From Streptomyces sp. AM 4-1-1 (GTDB lineage: Bacteria; Actinomycetota; Actinomycetes; Streptomycetales; Streptomycetaceae): 64,000 nucleotides of DNA. The notes beneath the pieces are model-generated. The model saw nothing but the letters and a program-made list of their open reading frames with translations, had not been told where the DNA came from and made no database searches. Numbering within the stretch: the first letter of the stretch is position 1; every line of letters starts with the position of its first letter. The stretch lies in assembly GCF_029167625.1 (NCBI RefSeq), contig NZ_CP119145.1, positions 1,240,001-1,304,000 on the forward strand, given 5' to 3'. The position numbers and the translations under genes were made by a program. This document shows positions 16,265 through 25,373 of this stretch, one piece after another.

Positions 16265-18367
16265 GTGAGCACCAAGCCGACCACCTCAGACCTTCAGTGG
16301 ACCGAATTGGACCAGCGGGCCGTGGACACCGCCCGCGTACTCGCTGCGGACGCCGTCCAGAAGGTCGGCAACGGCCATCCCGGGACGGCCATGAGCCTGG
16401 CTCCCGCCGCCTACACCCTCTTCCAGAAGGTGATGCGGCACGACCCCGCCGACCCCGAGTGGACCGGCCGCGACCGGTTCGTGCTCTCGGCCGGGCACTC
16501 CAGCCTGACGCTGTACATCCAGCTCTACCTCGCCGGGTACGGGCTGGAGCTGGACGACCTCAAGGCCTTCCGCACCTGGGGCAGCAAGACTCCCGGACAC
16601 CCGGAGTACGGCCACACCGCGGGTGTGGAGACGACGACCGGGCCGCTCGGCCAGGGTGTCGCCAACGCCGTCGGCATGGCCATGGCCGCGCGCTACGAGC
16701 GGGGTCTGTTCGACCCGGACGCCGCGCCCGGCACCTCGCCCTTCGACCACACCGTCTGGGCCGTCGCCGGGGACGGGTGCCTCCAGGAGGGCATCGCCGC
16801 CGAGGCGTCGTCGCTGGCCGGGCACCAGAAGCTGGGCAACCTCGTCCTGCTCTGGGACGACAACCACATCTCCATCGAGGGCGACACCGAGACCGCGGTC
16901 TCCGAGGACACCGTCGCCCGGTACGAGGCGTACGGCTGGCACGTCCAGCGCGTCGCGCAGCTGCCCGACGGGGACCTGGACCCGGCCGGTCTGTACCAGG
17001 CCCTCCAGGCCGCCAAGGCGGAGACCGGGCGCCCCTCGTTCATCGCGGCCCGTTCGATCATCGCCTGGCCCGCGCCGAACGCCCAGAACACCGAGGCCGC
17101 GCACGGCTCGGCGCTCGGTGGCGACGAGGTCGCGGCCACCAAGCGGGTCCTCGGCTTCGACCCGGAGCAGAGCTTCGAGGTCTCCGACGAGGTCATCGGT
17201 CACACCCGCCGGGCGGTGGACCGGGGCCGCGAGGACAGGGCCGAGTGGGAGAAGTCGTTCGCCGCGTGGCGCACCGCCTCCCCGGAGCGCGCCGCCGACT
17301 TCGACCGGATCGCCGCGGGCGAGCTGCCCGAGGGCTGGGAGGAGAAGCTTCCGGTCTTCGAGCCCGGTCAGGCCGTCGCCACCCGCGCCGCGTCCGGCAA
17401 GGTGCTGCAGGCGCTCGGCGAGATCCTTCCCGAGCTGTGGGGCGGCTCCGCCGACCTCGCGGGCTCGAACAACACCACGATCGACAAGACGTCGTCGTTC
17501 CTCCCGGTGGGCAACCCGCTGCCGGGCGCGGACCCGTACGGCCGCACGATCCACTTCGGCATCCGTGAACACTCCATGGCCGCGGCCATGAACGGCATAG
17601 CGCTGCACGGCAACACGCGTGTCTACGGCGGCACCTTCCTGGTGTTCTCCGACTACATGCGCAACGCCGTCCGGCTCTCCGCGCTGATGCACCTGCCGGT
17701 GACCTACGTGTGGACGCACGACTCGATCGGTCTCGGCGAGGACGGCCCGACCCACCAGCCGGTCGAGCACCTGGCCTCGCTCCGCGCCATCCCCGGCCTC
17801 AACGTCGTCCGCCCGGCCGACGCCAACGAGACCGCCATCGCCTGGCGCGAGATCCTGCGCCGCCACACCAAGGTGTTCGGCGAGGGCGCCCCGCACGGTC
17901 TGGCACTGACCCGTCAGGGCGTGCCGACGTACGAGGCGAACGAGAACACGGCCAAGGGCGGCTACGTGCTCTTCGAGGCCGAAGGGCCCGAGGGGGAGAC
18001 CGCGGAGCCGCGGATCATCCTGATCGGCACGGGTTCCGAGGTGCAGCTCGCCGTCGAGGCGCGCGAGCAGCTCCAGTCCGACGGCGTCCCGACCCGCGTG
18101 GTGTCGATGCCGTCGGTCGAGTGGTTCGAGGAGCAGGACCAGGAGTACAAGGACAGCGTCCTGCCCCGGTCCGTGAAGGCACGCGTCGCCGTCGAGGCCG
18201 GCATCGGCCTGACCTGGCACAAGTACGTCGGGGACGCCGGGCGGATCGTGTCGCTGGAGCACTTCGGTGCCTCGGCCGACGCGAAGGTCCTCTTCCGCGA
18301 GTTCGGCTTCACCGCCGACGCCGTGGCCTCCGCCGCCCGGGAATCTCTCGCCGACGGCACGCGCTGA
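16265..18367 (+). CDS. tkt: Transketolase
   Basis: A 700-residue thiamin-diphosphate enzyme of the non-oxidative pentose phosphate pathway that moves two-carbon ketol units. It has NGHPGTAMSLAP, the ThDP motif GDGCLQEGIAAEAS ending in LWDDNHISIEG, the Glu-containing FGIREHSMAAAMNGIALHG, and the sugar-phosphate motif THDSIGLGEDGPTHQPVEH. Length is standard. It heads a plus-strand operon tkt-tal-zwf-opcA-pgl, with tal 33 bp downstream. Confidence 0.97.
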   Translation: MSTKPTTSDLQWTELDQRAVDTARVLAADAVQKVGNGHPGTAMSLAPAAYTLFQKVMRHDPADPEWTGRDRFVLSAGHSSLTLYIQLYLAGYGLELDDLKAFRTWGSKTPGHPEYGHTAGVETTTGPLGQGVANAVGMAMAARYERGLFDPDAAPGTSPFDHTVWAVAGDGCLQEGIAAEASSLAGHQKLGNLVLLWDDNHISIEGDTETAVSEDTVARYEAYGWHVQRVAQLPDGDLDPAGLYQALQAAKAETGRPSFIAARSIIAWPAPNAQNTEAAHGSALGGDEVAATKRVLGFDPEQSFEVSDEVIGHTRRAVDRGREDRAEWEKSFAAWRTASPERAADFDRIAAGELPEGWEEKLPVFEPGQAVATRAASGKVLQALGEILPELWGGSADLAGSNNTTIDKTSSFLPVGNPLPGADPYGRTIHFGIREHSMAAAMNGIALHGNTRVYGGTFLVFSDYMRNAVRLSALMHLPVTYVWTHDSIGLGEDGPTHQPVEHLASLRAIPGLNVVRPADANETAIAWREILRRHTKVFGEGAPHGLALTRQGVPTYEANENTAKGGYVLFEAEGPEGETAEPRIILIGTGSEVQLAVEAREQLQSDGVPTRVVSMPSVEWFEEQDQEYKDSVLPRSVKARVAVEAGIGLTWHKYVGDAGRIVSLEHFGASADAKVLFREFGFTADAVASAARESLADGTR

Positions 18368-18400
18368 CGCCCATATACGACCAGTAGGAGATGCATTCTC

Positions 18401-19519
18401 ATGACAGACGCACTCAAGCGCCTCTCCGACGAGGGCGTGGCGATCTGGCTCGATGACCTGTCACGCAAGCGGATCACCTCCGGCAATCTCGCCGAGCTGA
18501 TCGACCAGCAGCACGTCGTGGGTGTGACCACGAACCCGTCGATCTTCCAGAAGGCGATCTCGCAGGGCGACGGTTACGACCGCCAGCTCACCGACCTCGC
18601 CGCCCGCGAGGTCACCGTCGAGGAAGCCATCCGCATGATCACGACGGCCGACGTCCGGGACGCGGCCGACATCCTGCGCCCGGTCTTCGACGCCACGGAC
18701 GGCCAGGACGGCCGGGTCTCCATCGAGGTCGACCCGCGGCTGGCCCACAACACGCGGGCCACGACCGCCGAGGCCAGGCAGCTGGCCTGGCTGGTGGACC
18801 GCCCGAACACGCTCATCAAGATCCCGGCGACGGAGGCCGGTCTGCCGGCCATCACCGAGACCATCGGCCTGGGCATCAGCGTCAACGTCACGCTGATCTT
18901 CTCGCTGGAGCGCTACCGCCTGGTGATGGACGCGTACCTCGCCGGTCTGGAGAAGGCCAAGGAACGCGGTCTCGACCTCTCCAAGATCTACTCGGTGGCC
19001 TCGTTCTTCGTGTCCCGGGTGGACACCGAGATCGACAAGCGGCTCGACGCGCTGGGCACCCCCGAGGCCGAGGGCCTCAAGGGCAAGGCGGCTCTCGCCA
19101 ACGCCCGTCTGGCGTACCAGGCGTACGAGGAGGTCTTCGCCTCCGACCGCTGGGCGGCCCTGGACAAGGCGCACGCCAACAAGCAGCGTCCGCTCTGGGC
19201 CTCCACGGGCGTCAAGGACCCGGCGTACAAGGACACCCTGTACGTCGACGACCTGGTCGCGCCCGGCACGGTCAACACCATGCCCGAGGCGACCCTGGAG
19301 GCCACCGCCGACCACGGGCGGATCACGGGCAACACCGTCGCCGGCACGTACGAGCAGGCGCGCGCCGACCTCGACGCGATCGAGAAGCTCGGGATCGCGT
19401 ACGACGACGTGGTGCGGCTGCTCGAACGCGAGGGCGTCGACAAGTTCGAGGCGTCCTGGACCGACCTGCTCAAGTCCACCGAGGCCGAGCTCAAGCGCCT
19501 CGCCCCCTCGAAGGGCTGA
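18401..19519 (+). CDS. tal: Transaldolase
   Basis: A 372-residue transaldolase of the longer actinobacterial/cyanobacterial type. It transfers dihydroxyacetone units between sedoheptulose-7-phosphate and glyceraldehyde-3-phosphate through a lysine Schiff base, visible in [14 protein letters not shown]. Other marks are [13 protein letters not shown] at the N-terminus and the phosphate-binding [20 protein letters not shown] stands 9 nt before the ATG. It is followed after 5 bp by zwf. Confidence 0.97.
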   Translation: MTDALKRLSDEGVAIWLDDLSRKRITSGNLAELIDQQHVVGVTTNPSIFQKAISQGDGYDRQLTDLAAREVTVEEAIRMITTADVRDAADILRPVFDATDGQDGRVSIEVDPRLAHNTRATTAEARQLAWLVDRPNTLIKIPATEAGLPAITETIGLGISVNVTLIFSLERYRLVMDAYLAGLEKAKERGLDLSKIYSVASFFVSRVDTEIDKRLDALGTPEAEGLKGKAALANARLAYQAYEEVFASDRWAALDKAHANKQRPLWASTGVKDPAYKDTLYVDDLVAPGTVNTMPEATLEATADHGRITGNTVAGTYEQARADLDAIEKLGIAYDDVVRLLEREGVDKFEASWTDLLKSTEAELKRLAPSKG

Positions 19520-19524
19520 CCATC

Positions 19525-21057
19525 TTGTCTGGTGTTCCCGGAGCCAATCCGCTTCGTGACGCACAGGACCGGCGGCTCCCGCGCATCGCGGGGCCGTCGG
19601 GCCTGGTCATCTTCGGCGTCACGGGCGACCTGTCCCGCAAGAAGCTGATGCCCGCCGTCTACGACCTGGCCAACCGCGGTCTACTGCCGCCCGGCTTCTC
19701 GCTGATCGGGTTCGCGCGCCGCGACTGGGAGGACGAGGACTTCGCGCAGGTCGTCCATGACGCCGTGAAGCAGCACTCCCGTACCCCGTTCCGTGAGGAG
19801 GTCTGGCAGCAGCTCATCCAGGGGATGCGTTTCGTCCAGGGCAACTTCGACGACGACGAGGCCTTCGAGACGCTGAAGGCCACCATCCAGGAGCTCGACA
19901 AGGCGCAGGGCACGGGCGGCAACTTCGCCTTCTACCTGTCCGTACCGCCGAAGTTCTTCCCGAAGGTCGTCCAGCAGCTCAAGAAGCACGGGCTGGCGGA
20001 CCAGAAGGAGGGTTCCTGGCGGCGCGCGGTCATCGAGAAGCCGTTCGGCCACGACCTCGCCAGCGCGCAGGAGCTCAACCAGCTCGTGCACGACGTGTTC
20101 CCGCCCAACGAGGTCTTCCGGATCGACCACTACCTGGGCAAGGAGACGGTCCAGAACATCCTGGCGCTGCGGTTCGCCAACACGATGTTCGAGCCGGTCT
20201 GGAACAGGTCGTACGTCGACCACGTCCAGATCACCATGGCCGAGGACATCGGCATCGGCGGCCGGGCCGGCTACTACGACGGCATCGGCGCCGCCCGGGA
20301 CGTCATCCAGAACCACCTCCTCCAACTGCTCGCGCTCACCGCCATGGAGGAACCGGGCTCCTTCCACCCGAAGGCGCTGGTCGCCGAGAAGCTGAAGGTC
20401 CTCACGGCGGTGGAGCTGCCGGACGACCTCGGCAAGCACACCGTCCGGGCGCAGTACGACCACGCCTGGCAGGGCGGTCAGGAAGTCCTCGGTTACTGCG
20501 AGGAGGACGGCATCGACGCCAAGTCGAAGACCGACACCTTCGCGGCGATCAAGCTGACGATCAACAACCGCCGCTGGGCGGGGGTGCCGTTCTACCTCCG
20601 TACCGGCAAGCGGCTCGGCCGCCGGGTCACCGAGATCGCGGTCGTGTTCAAGCGCGCCCCCTACCTCCCCTTCGAGTCCGGCGCGACCGAGGAGCTGGGC
20701 GGCAACGCCCTGGTCATCCGGGTGCAGCCGGACGAGGGGGTGACCGTGCGCTTCGGTTCGAAGGTGCCCGGCACGTCCATGGAGGTGCGGGACGTCACGA
20801 TGGACTTCGCGTACGGCGAGTCCTTCACGGAGTCCAGCCCGGAGGCGTACGAACGGCTCATCCTCGATGTGCTGCTCGGCGACGCCAACCTCTTCCCCCG
20901 CCACCAGGAGGTCGAACTCTCCTGGAACATCCTCGACCCGATCGAGAAGTACTGGGACACGCACGGCAAGCCCGCCCGGTACCCGGCCGGTACCTGGGGC
21001 CCGGCCGAGGCGGACGAGATGCTCGCACGCGACGGACGGAGCTGGCGCCGGCCATGA
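19525..21057 (+). CDS. zwf: Glucose-6-phosphate 1-dehydrogenase
   Basis: A 510-residue enzyme that begins the oxidative pentose phosphate pathway and makes NADPH. The nucleotide motif is VIFGVTGDLSRKKLMPA; the catalytic motif is RIDHYLGKETVQNILALRF; the tail has DANLFPRHQEVELSWNILDP. The start is an unusual TTG (19525-19527) placed 5 bp after tal with only a weak AAGGGC upstream. Downstream in-frame starts would shorten the N-terminus, so TTG is kept with moderate certainty. Its stop overlaps the opcA ATG (21054-21057). Confidence 0.96.
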   Translation: MSGVPGANPLRDAQDRRLPRIAGPSGLVIFGVTGDLSRKKLMPAVYDLANRGLLPPGFSLIGFARRDWEDEDFAQVVHDAVKQHSRTPFREEVWQQLIQGMRFVQGNFDDDEAFETLKATIQELDKAQGTGGNFAFYLSVPPKFFPKVVQQLKKHGLADQKEGSWRRAVIEKPFGHDLASAQELNQLVHDVFPPNEVFRIDHYLGKETVQNILALRFANTMFEPVWNRSYVDHVQITMAEDIGIGGRAGYYDGIGAARDVIQNHLLQLLALTAMEEPGSFHPKALVAEKLKVLTAVELPDDLGKHTVRAQYDHAWQGGQEVLGYCEEDGIDAKSKTDTFAAIKLTINNRRWAGVPFYLRTGKRLGRRVTEIAVVFKRAPYLPFESGATEELGGNALVIRVQPDEGVTVRFGSKVPGTSMEVRDVTMDFAYGESFTESSPEAYERLILDVLLGDANLFPRHQEVELSWNILDPIEKYWDTHGKPARYPAGTWGPAEADEMLARDGRSWRRP

Positions 21058-22142
21058 AGATCGATCTCACGGAAACCACGTCCAGCAAGATCAACCAGGC
21101 ACTGGTGGCGGCCCGCCGCGCGGCGGGAGCACCGGCCATCGGCATGGTGCTGACGCTCGTCATCGTCACCGACGAGGAGAACGCCTACGACGCCCTCAAG
21201 GCGGCGTCCGACTCCTCCCGCGAGCACCCGTCGCGGATCATCGCGGTGATCAAGCGGGTCAGCCGTTCACCGCGCAGCCGGCGCGACGCGCGGCTCGACG
21301 CGGAGGTCCAGGTCGGTTCCGACTCGGGCAGCGGCGAGACCGTGGTCCTGCGTCTGCACGGCGAACTCGCCAACCACGCCCAGTCGGTGGTCCTGCCACT
21401 GCTGCTGCCGGACGCCCCGGTCGTGGTGTGGTGGCCGGAGGACGCGCCCGGGGAGCCGGCGAAGGACCCGTTGGGCGCACTCGCCCAGCGCCGGATCACG
21501 GACGCCTACTCGGCGGCGGAGCCGATCGCCGAGCTGGCGAGGCGCGCCAAGACGTACAGCCCCGGCGACACCGACCTCTCCTGGACCCGCATCACGCCGT
21601 GGCGTTCCATGCTGGCGGCGGCGCTCGACCAGCACGCGGTCGAGGTCGTCTCGGCGGCGGTCGAGGGCGAGAGCGAGAACCCGAGCTGTGAACTGCTCGG
21701 CATGTGGCTCGCGGACCGGCTCGACGTACCGGTGACGCGTACGTTCTCCGACGGTCCCGGTCTGACGGCCGTACGGCTGGAGACGAAGGACGGGGTCATC
21801 GTCCTGGACCGTGCCGACGGTTCGCTGGCCACCCTGGCCATGCAGGGGCAGCCGGACCGCGCGGTGGCGCTCAAGCGGCGGGAGACCGCCGAGCTGCTGG
21901 CCGAGGAGCTGCGGCGCCTCGACCCGGACAACACCTACGCGTCCGCGGTGAAGTTCGGCGTGGAGCGGCTGGGCGGACCCACGGAGCGGGTCTCCGCCAG
22001 GTCCGCCGACTCGGGCAGGTCGACGGACTCCGGCGAGTCCGCCGACTCCGCGAAGTCCGAGAAGTCCGGGAAGTCCGAGAAGGACGCACCCGCCGCTCCG
22101 GCGGCGAAGAGGGCTCCGGCCAAGAAGGCGGCGGCGAAGTGA
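21054..22142 (+). CDS. opcA: Glucose-6-phosphate dehydrogenase assembly protein OpcA
   Basis: OpcA is needed for activity or redox control of G6PDH in cyanobacteria and actinobacteria. The 362-residue protein carries family features such as HPSRIIAVIKR, VVWWPEDAPGEPAKDPLGALAQRRITDA and SWTRITPWRSMLAAALD. The last 50 or so residues are a low-complexity Ser/Asp/Lys then Ala/Lys tail (SADSGRSTDSGESADS, KRAPAKKAAAK) that is outside the conserved domain and probably disordered. It overlaps zwf and pgl by four bases on each side. Confidence 0.96.
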   Translation: MKIDLTETTSSKINQALVAARRAAGAPAIGMVLTLVIVTDEENAYDALKAASDSSREHPSRIIAVIKRVSRSPRSRRDARLDAEVQVGSDSGSGETVVLRLHGELANHAQSVVLPLLLPDAPVVVWWPEDAPGEPAKDPLGALAQRRITDAYSAAEPIAELARRAKTYSPGDTDLSWTRITPWRSMLAAALDQHAVEVVSAAVEGESENPSCELLGMWLADRLDVPVTRTFSDGPGLTAVRLETKDGVIVLDRADGSLATLAMQGQPDRAVALKRRETAELLAEELRRLDPDNTYASAVKFGVERLGGPTERVSARSADSGRSTDSGESADSAKSEKSGKSEKDAPAAPAAKRAPAKKAAAK

Positions 22143-22921
22143 ACACCCCGCAGCTGGTCGTGCACCGCGACAAGGAGCTGATGGCGCGAGCCGCGGCGGC
22201 CCGGCTGGTCACGCGGATCGTGGACGCCCAGTCCGCGCGTGGCCACGCCTCGGTGGTGCTGACCGGCGGGCGCAACGGCAACGGCCTGCTGGCCGCACTC
22301 GCCGAGGCGCCCGCGCGGGACGCGGTCGACTGGACGCGGCTCGACCTGTGGTGGGGCGACGAGCGGTTCCTGCCGGCCGGCGATCCGGAGCGCAATGTCA
22401 CGCAGGCCCGTGAGGCCCTGCTCGACTCGGTGCCGCTGGACCCCGCACGGGTGCACGCGATGCCCGCGTCGGACGGTCCGGCGGGCGACGACCCGGACAC
22501 CGCGGCCGCCGCGTACGCCGCCGAGCTGGCCGCCGCGGCCGGTCCGGCGGGGCACGGCACGGTCCCGGAGTTCGACGTGCTGATGCTGGGCGTCGGCCCG
22601 GACACCCATGTCGCCTCGCTCTTCCCCGAGTTGCCCGCGGTACGGGAGACCGGGCGCACCGTCGTCGGTGTGCACGGCGCGCCCAAGCCGCCGCCGACCC
22701 GGATCACCCTGACGCTGCCCGCGATCCGGGCCGCGCGCGAGGTGTGGCTGCTGGCGGCGGGCGAGGACAAGGCGGAGGCGGCGGCCATCGCGCTGTCGGG
22801 CGCCGGGGAGATCCAGGCCCCGGCGGCCGGCGCGTACGGCCGTGACCGCACCTTGTGGCTGCTCGACGCGGCGGCGGCCTCCCAGCTGCCTCCCGCGCTG
22901 TATCCGCACGCCATTCCCTGA
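22139..22921 (+). CDS. pgl: 6-phosphogluconolactonase
   Basis: A 260-residue lactonase (DevB/SOL family) that hydrolyses 6-phosphogluconolactone. Motifs are VVLTGGRNGNGLLAAL, WWGDERFLPAGDPERN, LMLGVGPDTHVASLFPE and RITLTLPAIRAAREVW. The GTG start overlaps the opcA TGA (22139-22142). The usual GxGxDGHxAS motif reads GVGPDTHVAS here, so the Gly before His is Thr, a common variant. Terminators follow. Confidence 0.95.
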   Translation: MNTPQLVVHRDKELMARAAAARLVTRIVDAQSARGHASVVLTGGRNGNGLLAALAEAPARDAVDWTRLDLWWGDERFLPAGDPERNVTQAREALLDSVPLDPARVHAMPASDGPAGDDPDTAAAAYAAELAAAAGPAGHGTVPEFDVLMLGVGPDTHVASLFPELPAVRETGRTVVGVHGAPKPPPTRITLTLPAIRAAREVWLLAAGEDKAEAAAIALSGAGEIQAPAAGAYGRDRTLWLLDAAAASQLPPALYPHAIP

Positions 22922-22957
22922 CGCCCGGTCAGGTCTGGCCCTGACGCCCGGTCAGGA
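22918..22957. repeat. Duplicated hairpin CCTGACGCCCGGTCAGG
   Basis: The 17-bp sequence CCTGACGCCCGGTCAGG, itself a 6-bp stem with a 5-nt loop, occurs at 22918-22934 and again at 22941-22957, starting at the pgl stop codon. Confidence 0.8.
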
Positions 22958-23032
22958 CTGGCAGGACTGGCAACTCAGGTTCGATCAGGTCCGGTTCGCC
23001 GCGGCTCAGGGGCCGCGGCGGCGAGGGCGGCA

Positions 23033-23073
23033 GAAGGCGGTACCACCGGCACGACCGGTGGTACCGCCTTCTC
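23033..23073. terminator. Bidirectional terminator, 18-bp perfect stem
   Basis: Perfect inverted repeat 23033-23050 / 23056-23073 with a 5-nt loop between pgl and the convergent PH-domain operon. Confidence 0.88.
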
Positions 23074-23192
23074 GCACGTCCTGGTACCTGGACGGGGCGG
23101 TCCGGGTCCAGGTGCGCCCGTCGGCGCCGAGGGCGATCGGTTCTGCGTCCTCGACACGGCCCGCGGCCGAGCCGCGCCCGCCCCGCACGCCG

Positions 23193-24866
23193 TCACCGCT
23201 GGTTCGTGGCCGGCTCCAGGAAGGGTTCCAGCAGGCCGGGGACGGCGTCGGACGCGAAGCGCAGCCCCTCGGCCACCCCCGTGTCGTACACCGTGTACGC
23301 GCCCGCTCCCGCCGCCGTGGTGGCGGTGACGTCGAGCAGTCCGGCCCGCCGCTGGAAGTACGACTGCCTCACCGTCCAGCCGATCACCCCGGCCCGCTCC
23401 AGGGCGGCGGTCGAGCGGCGCAACGTACCCGACCGCGTCACCAGGTGGTCACCGCTCAGGGTGTGTCCCAGCGCGCGGTACGCGTCCCGGGCGAACAGGG
23501 CGGCGACAGGACCGAGAACGACCGCGCAGCCGCCCGCCGCCCAGTACAGGGCCGGTGTCAGCGTGGCACCGAGCACGGTGAGGGCCAGCGTGGGGAGGAG
23601 CGCGGCCGCGAGCCATCTGCGCAGCCGTCGGCGGTGGGCCGCCGGGGGGTGCGGCGTGAGCGGCGCCGCTGTCGGGCTCACGGCCGCCCTCAGCACCTCG
23701 GCCGCGACCGTGTCGGCGAGGGCTCTGGGCGCGGCGGGCAGCAGTGTGTCGTGGTCGCCGCGTTCCTCCTCGTCGTCCTGGGCCAGCCCGGTGGTGATGG
23801 CGTCGACCCTGGCGGCGCCCAGGAGCCGTACGCCGAACGGTTCGACCAGGTCCACACCCCGCAGCCGGCGCTCCTCGATCGAGACGGACCGGGAGGTGAG
23901 GAGTCCGCGGCGGATGCGCAGGGTGCCGCCGGGTTCCCGCTCCAGCCGGTAGTTCCACCACATCTCGACCCAGAGGCCCAGCGCCCCGATGACCCCGGCG
24001 GCCGCGGTGGCGGCGACGACCGCGACGACGGCCCAGAACAGCGGGGTCTCGCGGAACCTTTCACCGGCCCAGTCGATCACCTTCCCCTGCGCGCCGAGCC
24101 AGTCGCTGACCTGGAGGACCGCGCCGAGCGCCGCGCCGCCGAGCGTGGGGGCGACGAAGGAGACCGGTGCGTAGCCGATCCAGCGGAGGTCGAGCACGGC
24201 CAGTTCGCCCTCGCGGTGGCCGCTGTGCCGGCCGGTCGCGGTACGGCTCAGCAGGACGTGCCGGAGCCGTTCGCCCTCGGCCCTGGAGACCGGGTCGAGC
24301 TTCAGGGCGGAATCGCCGCCGACATGTTCCCCGGTGCCGATGCGGACCGTGACCAGGCCGAGGACGCGCAGCAGCGGGTGGGCGGTGAGGTCGACGCTGC
24401 GGACGCGTTCGCGGGCCAGCGCACGCTTCTTGACCAGCAGCAGTCCGCTGTGGAGCTCGACGCGTCCGGCGCCGATCCGGTACCGGGTGCGGCGCCACCG
24501 CACCAGATCACCGCCCGCGCCGACGGCGATCAGCACAACGGCGCCGAGCACCACCCGGGCGACGGCGGGGCCGGACCCGAGGTGTCCGGCGAGTCCGAGC
24601 GTGAGGGGGACGGCGGCGCCCGCCGCCACCCCGGCGGTGACGAGCGCGGAGACAAGGACCGTGTGCCGGTCGAGGGACCGCCAGTCGTCTTCCGCTGGTT
24701 CCGCCGCTACCGCCGGTTCCGCCGGTCCCGCCGGTTCCGCCGGTCCCGTTCCCGGCGGTGTCCGGCCGTCCCGGCCATGGACAACGGCGTCGGCCCGGCC
24801 CTCGGTGCCGGGCCGCTCCTGGTCGACCGGTCGCTCCTCGGGACTCATGCGGTCGGCGCCGCTCAT
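23193..24866 (-). CDS. PH-domain membrane protein (YdbT-like)
   Basis: A 557-residue membrane protein with repeated units of paired membrane segments followed by bacterial PH domains (bPH2), of the YdbT type. Visible: VLVSALVTAGVAAGAAVPLTLGLAG, then WRRTRYRIGAGRVELHSGLLLVKKRALARERVRSVDLTAHPLLRVLGL; a second membrane pair and NYRLEREPGGTLRIRRGLLTSRSVSIEERRLRGVDL; and a third set with DHLVTRSGTLRRSTAAL. YdbS/YdbT proteins are linked to membrane stress in Bacillus, but their role here is unknown. The first 60 residues are disordered. It overlaps the upstream PH gene by four bases. Confidence 0.88.
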   Translation of the reverse strand: MSGADRMSPEERPVDQERPGTEGRADAVVHGRDGRTPPGTGPAEPAGPAEPAVAAEPAEDDWRSLDRHTVLVSALVTAGVAAGAAVPLTLGLAGHLGSGPAVARVVLGAVVLIAVGAGGDLVRWRRTRYRIGAGRVELHSGLLLVKKRALARERVRSVDLTAHPLLRVLGLVTVRIGTGEHVGGDSALKLDPVSRAEGERLRHVLLSRTATGRHSGHREGELAVLDLRWIGYAPVSFVAPTLGGAALGAVLQVSDWLGAQGKVIDWAGERFRETPLFWAVVAVVAATAAAGVIGALGLWVEMWWNYRLEREPGGTLRIRRGLLTSRSVSIEERRLRGVDLVEPFGVRLLGAARVDAITTGLAQDDEEERGDHDTLLPAAPRALADTVAAEVLRAAVSPTAAPLTPHPPAAHRRRLRRWLAAALLPTLALTVLGATLTPALYWAAGGCAVVLGPVAALFARDAYRALGHTLSGDHLVTRSGTLRRSTAALERAGVIGWTVRQSYFQRRAGLLDVTATTAAGAGAYTVYDTGVAEGLRFASDAVPGLLEPFLEPATNQR

Positions 24867-25369
24867 GTGGCGTCGCCGGGGGTGGCCCCGGTGACCCTGG
24901 TGAGCTGTTCGGCGAGTTCCGCGGCCCGTTCGTGGTCGAGGCCGGAGATCCGCACCGCGCCCTTGGCGGACGCGGTGGTGACGGTGACCGTGGCCAGCCG
25001 GAACAGCTGTTCCAGCGGTCCGCGCACGGTGTCCACGGTCTGGATGCGGGACATCGGCGCGATGCGCCAGACCTGGCGGAGGATGCCGGTCCTGACGTAC
25101 ACCGCTTCATCGGTGATTTCCCAGCGGTGGACGCGGAACCACCAGCGGGGGAAGAGGGCGGCGCACGCGGCGCCGAGCACCGCGAGCACCGCGGCCGGCG
25201 GCAGCAGCCAGAGCCGGGCGGGCGCCAGGAGCGCGCCCAGCACGGCGAGCACCACCACCGGTGCGGCGGTCGGCAGCAGCCACTGCGCCCGCCACCAGTG
25301 GACGGCCCGCGGGTCCGGCCTGTTGCGCGGCGGCCTGAGCCGTATCGCGGCCCCCTCCCCGGTGTTCAT
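24863..25369 (-). CDS. PH-domain membrane protein (YdbS-like)
   Basis: A 168-residue partner of the preceding protein, with two N-terminal membrane segments (WLLPTAAPVVVLAVLGALLAP and LWLLPPAAVLAVLGAACAAL) and one bPH2 domain (FRVHRWEITDEAVYVRTGILRQVWRIAPMSRIQTVDTVRGPLEQLFRLATVTV). YdbS and YdbT usually act as a pair. The ATG is only 4 bp after the pgi stop region on the opposite sense of reading, and all three minus-strand genes run pgi-ydbS-ydbT. Confidence 0.9.
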   Translation of the reverse strand: MNTGEGAAIRLRPPRNRPDPRAVHWWRAQWLLPTAAPVVVLAVLGALLAPARLWLLPPAAVLAVLGAACAALFPRWWFRVHRWEITDEAVYVRTGILRQVWRIAPMSRIQTVDTVRGPLEQLFRLATVTVTTASAKGAVRISGLDHERAAELAEQLTRVTGATPGDAT

Positions 25370-25373
25370 CGGC

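Noticed and set aside
16032..16268. 78-residue frame ending at the tkt start (GTGA overlap)
   Set aside because: There is no ribosome binding site or recognisable product, and it covers the ctaB-tkt promoter region; kept only as a remote leader-peptide possibility.
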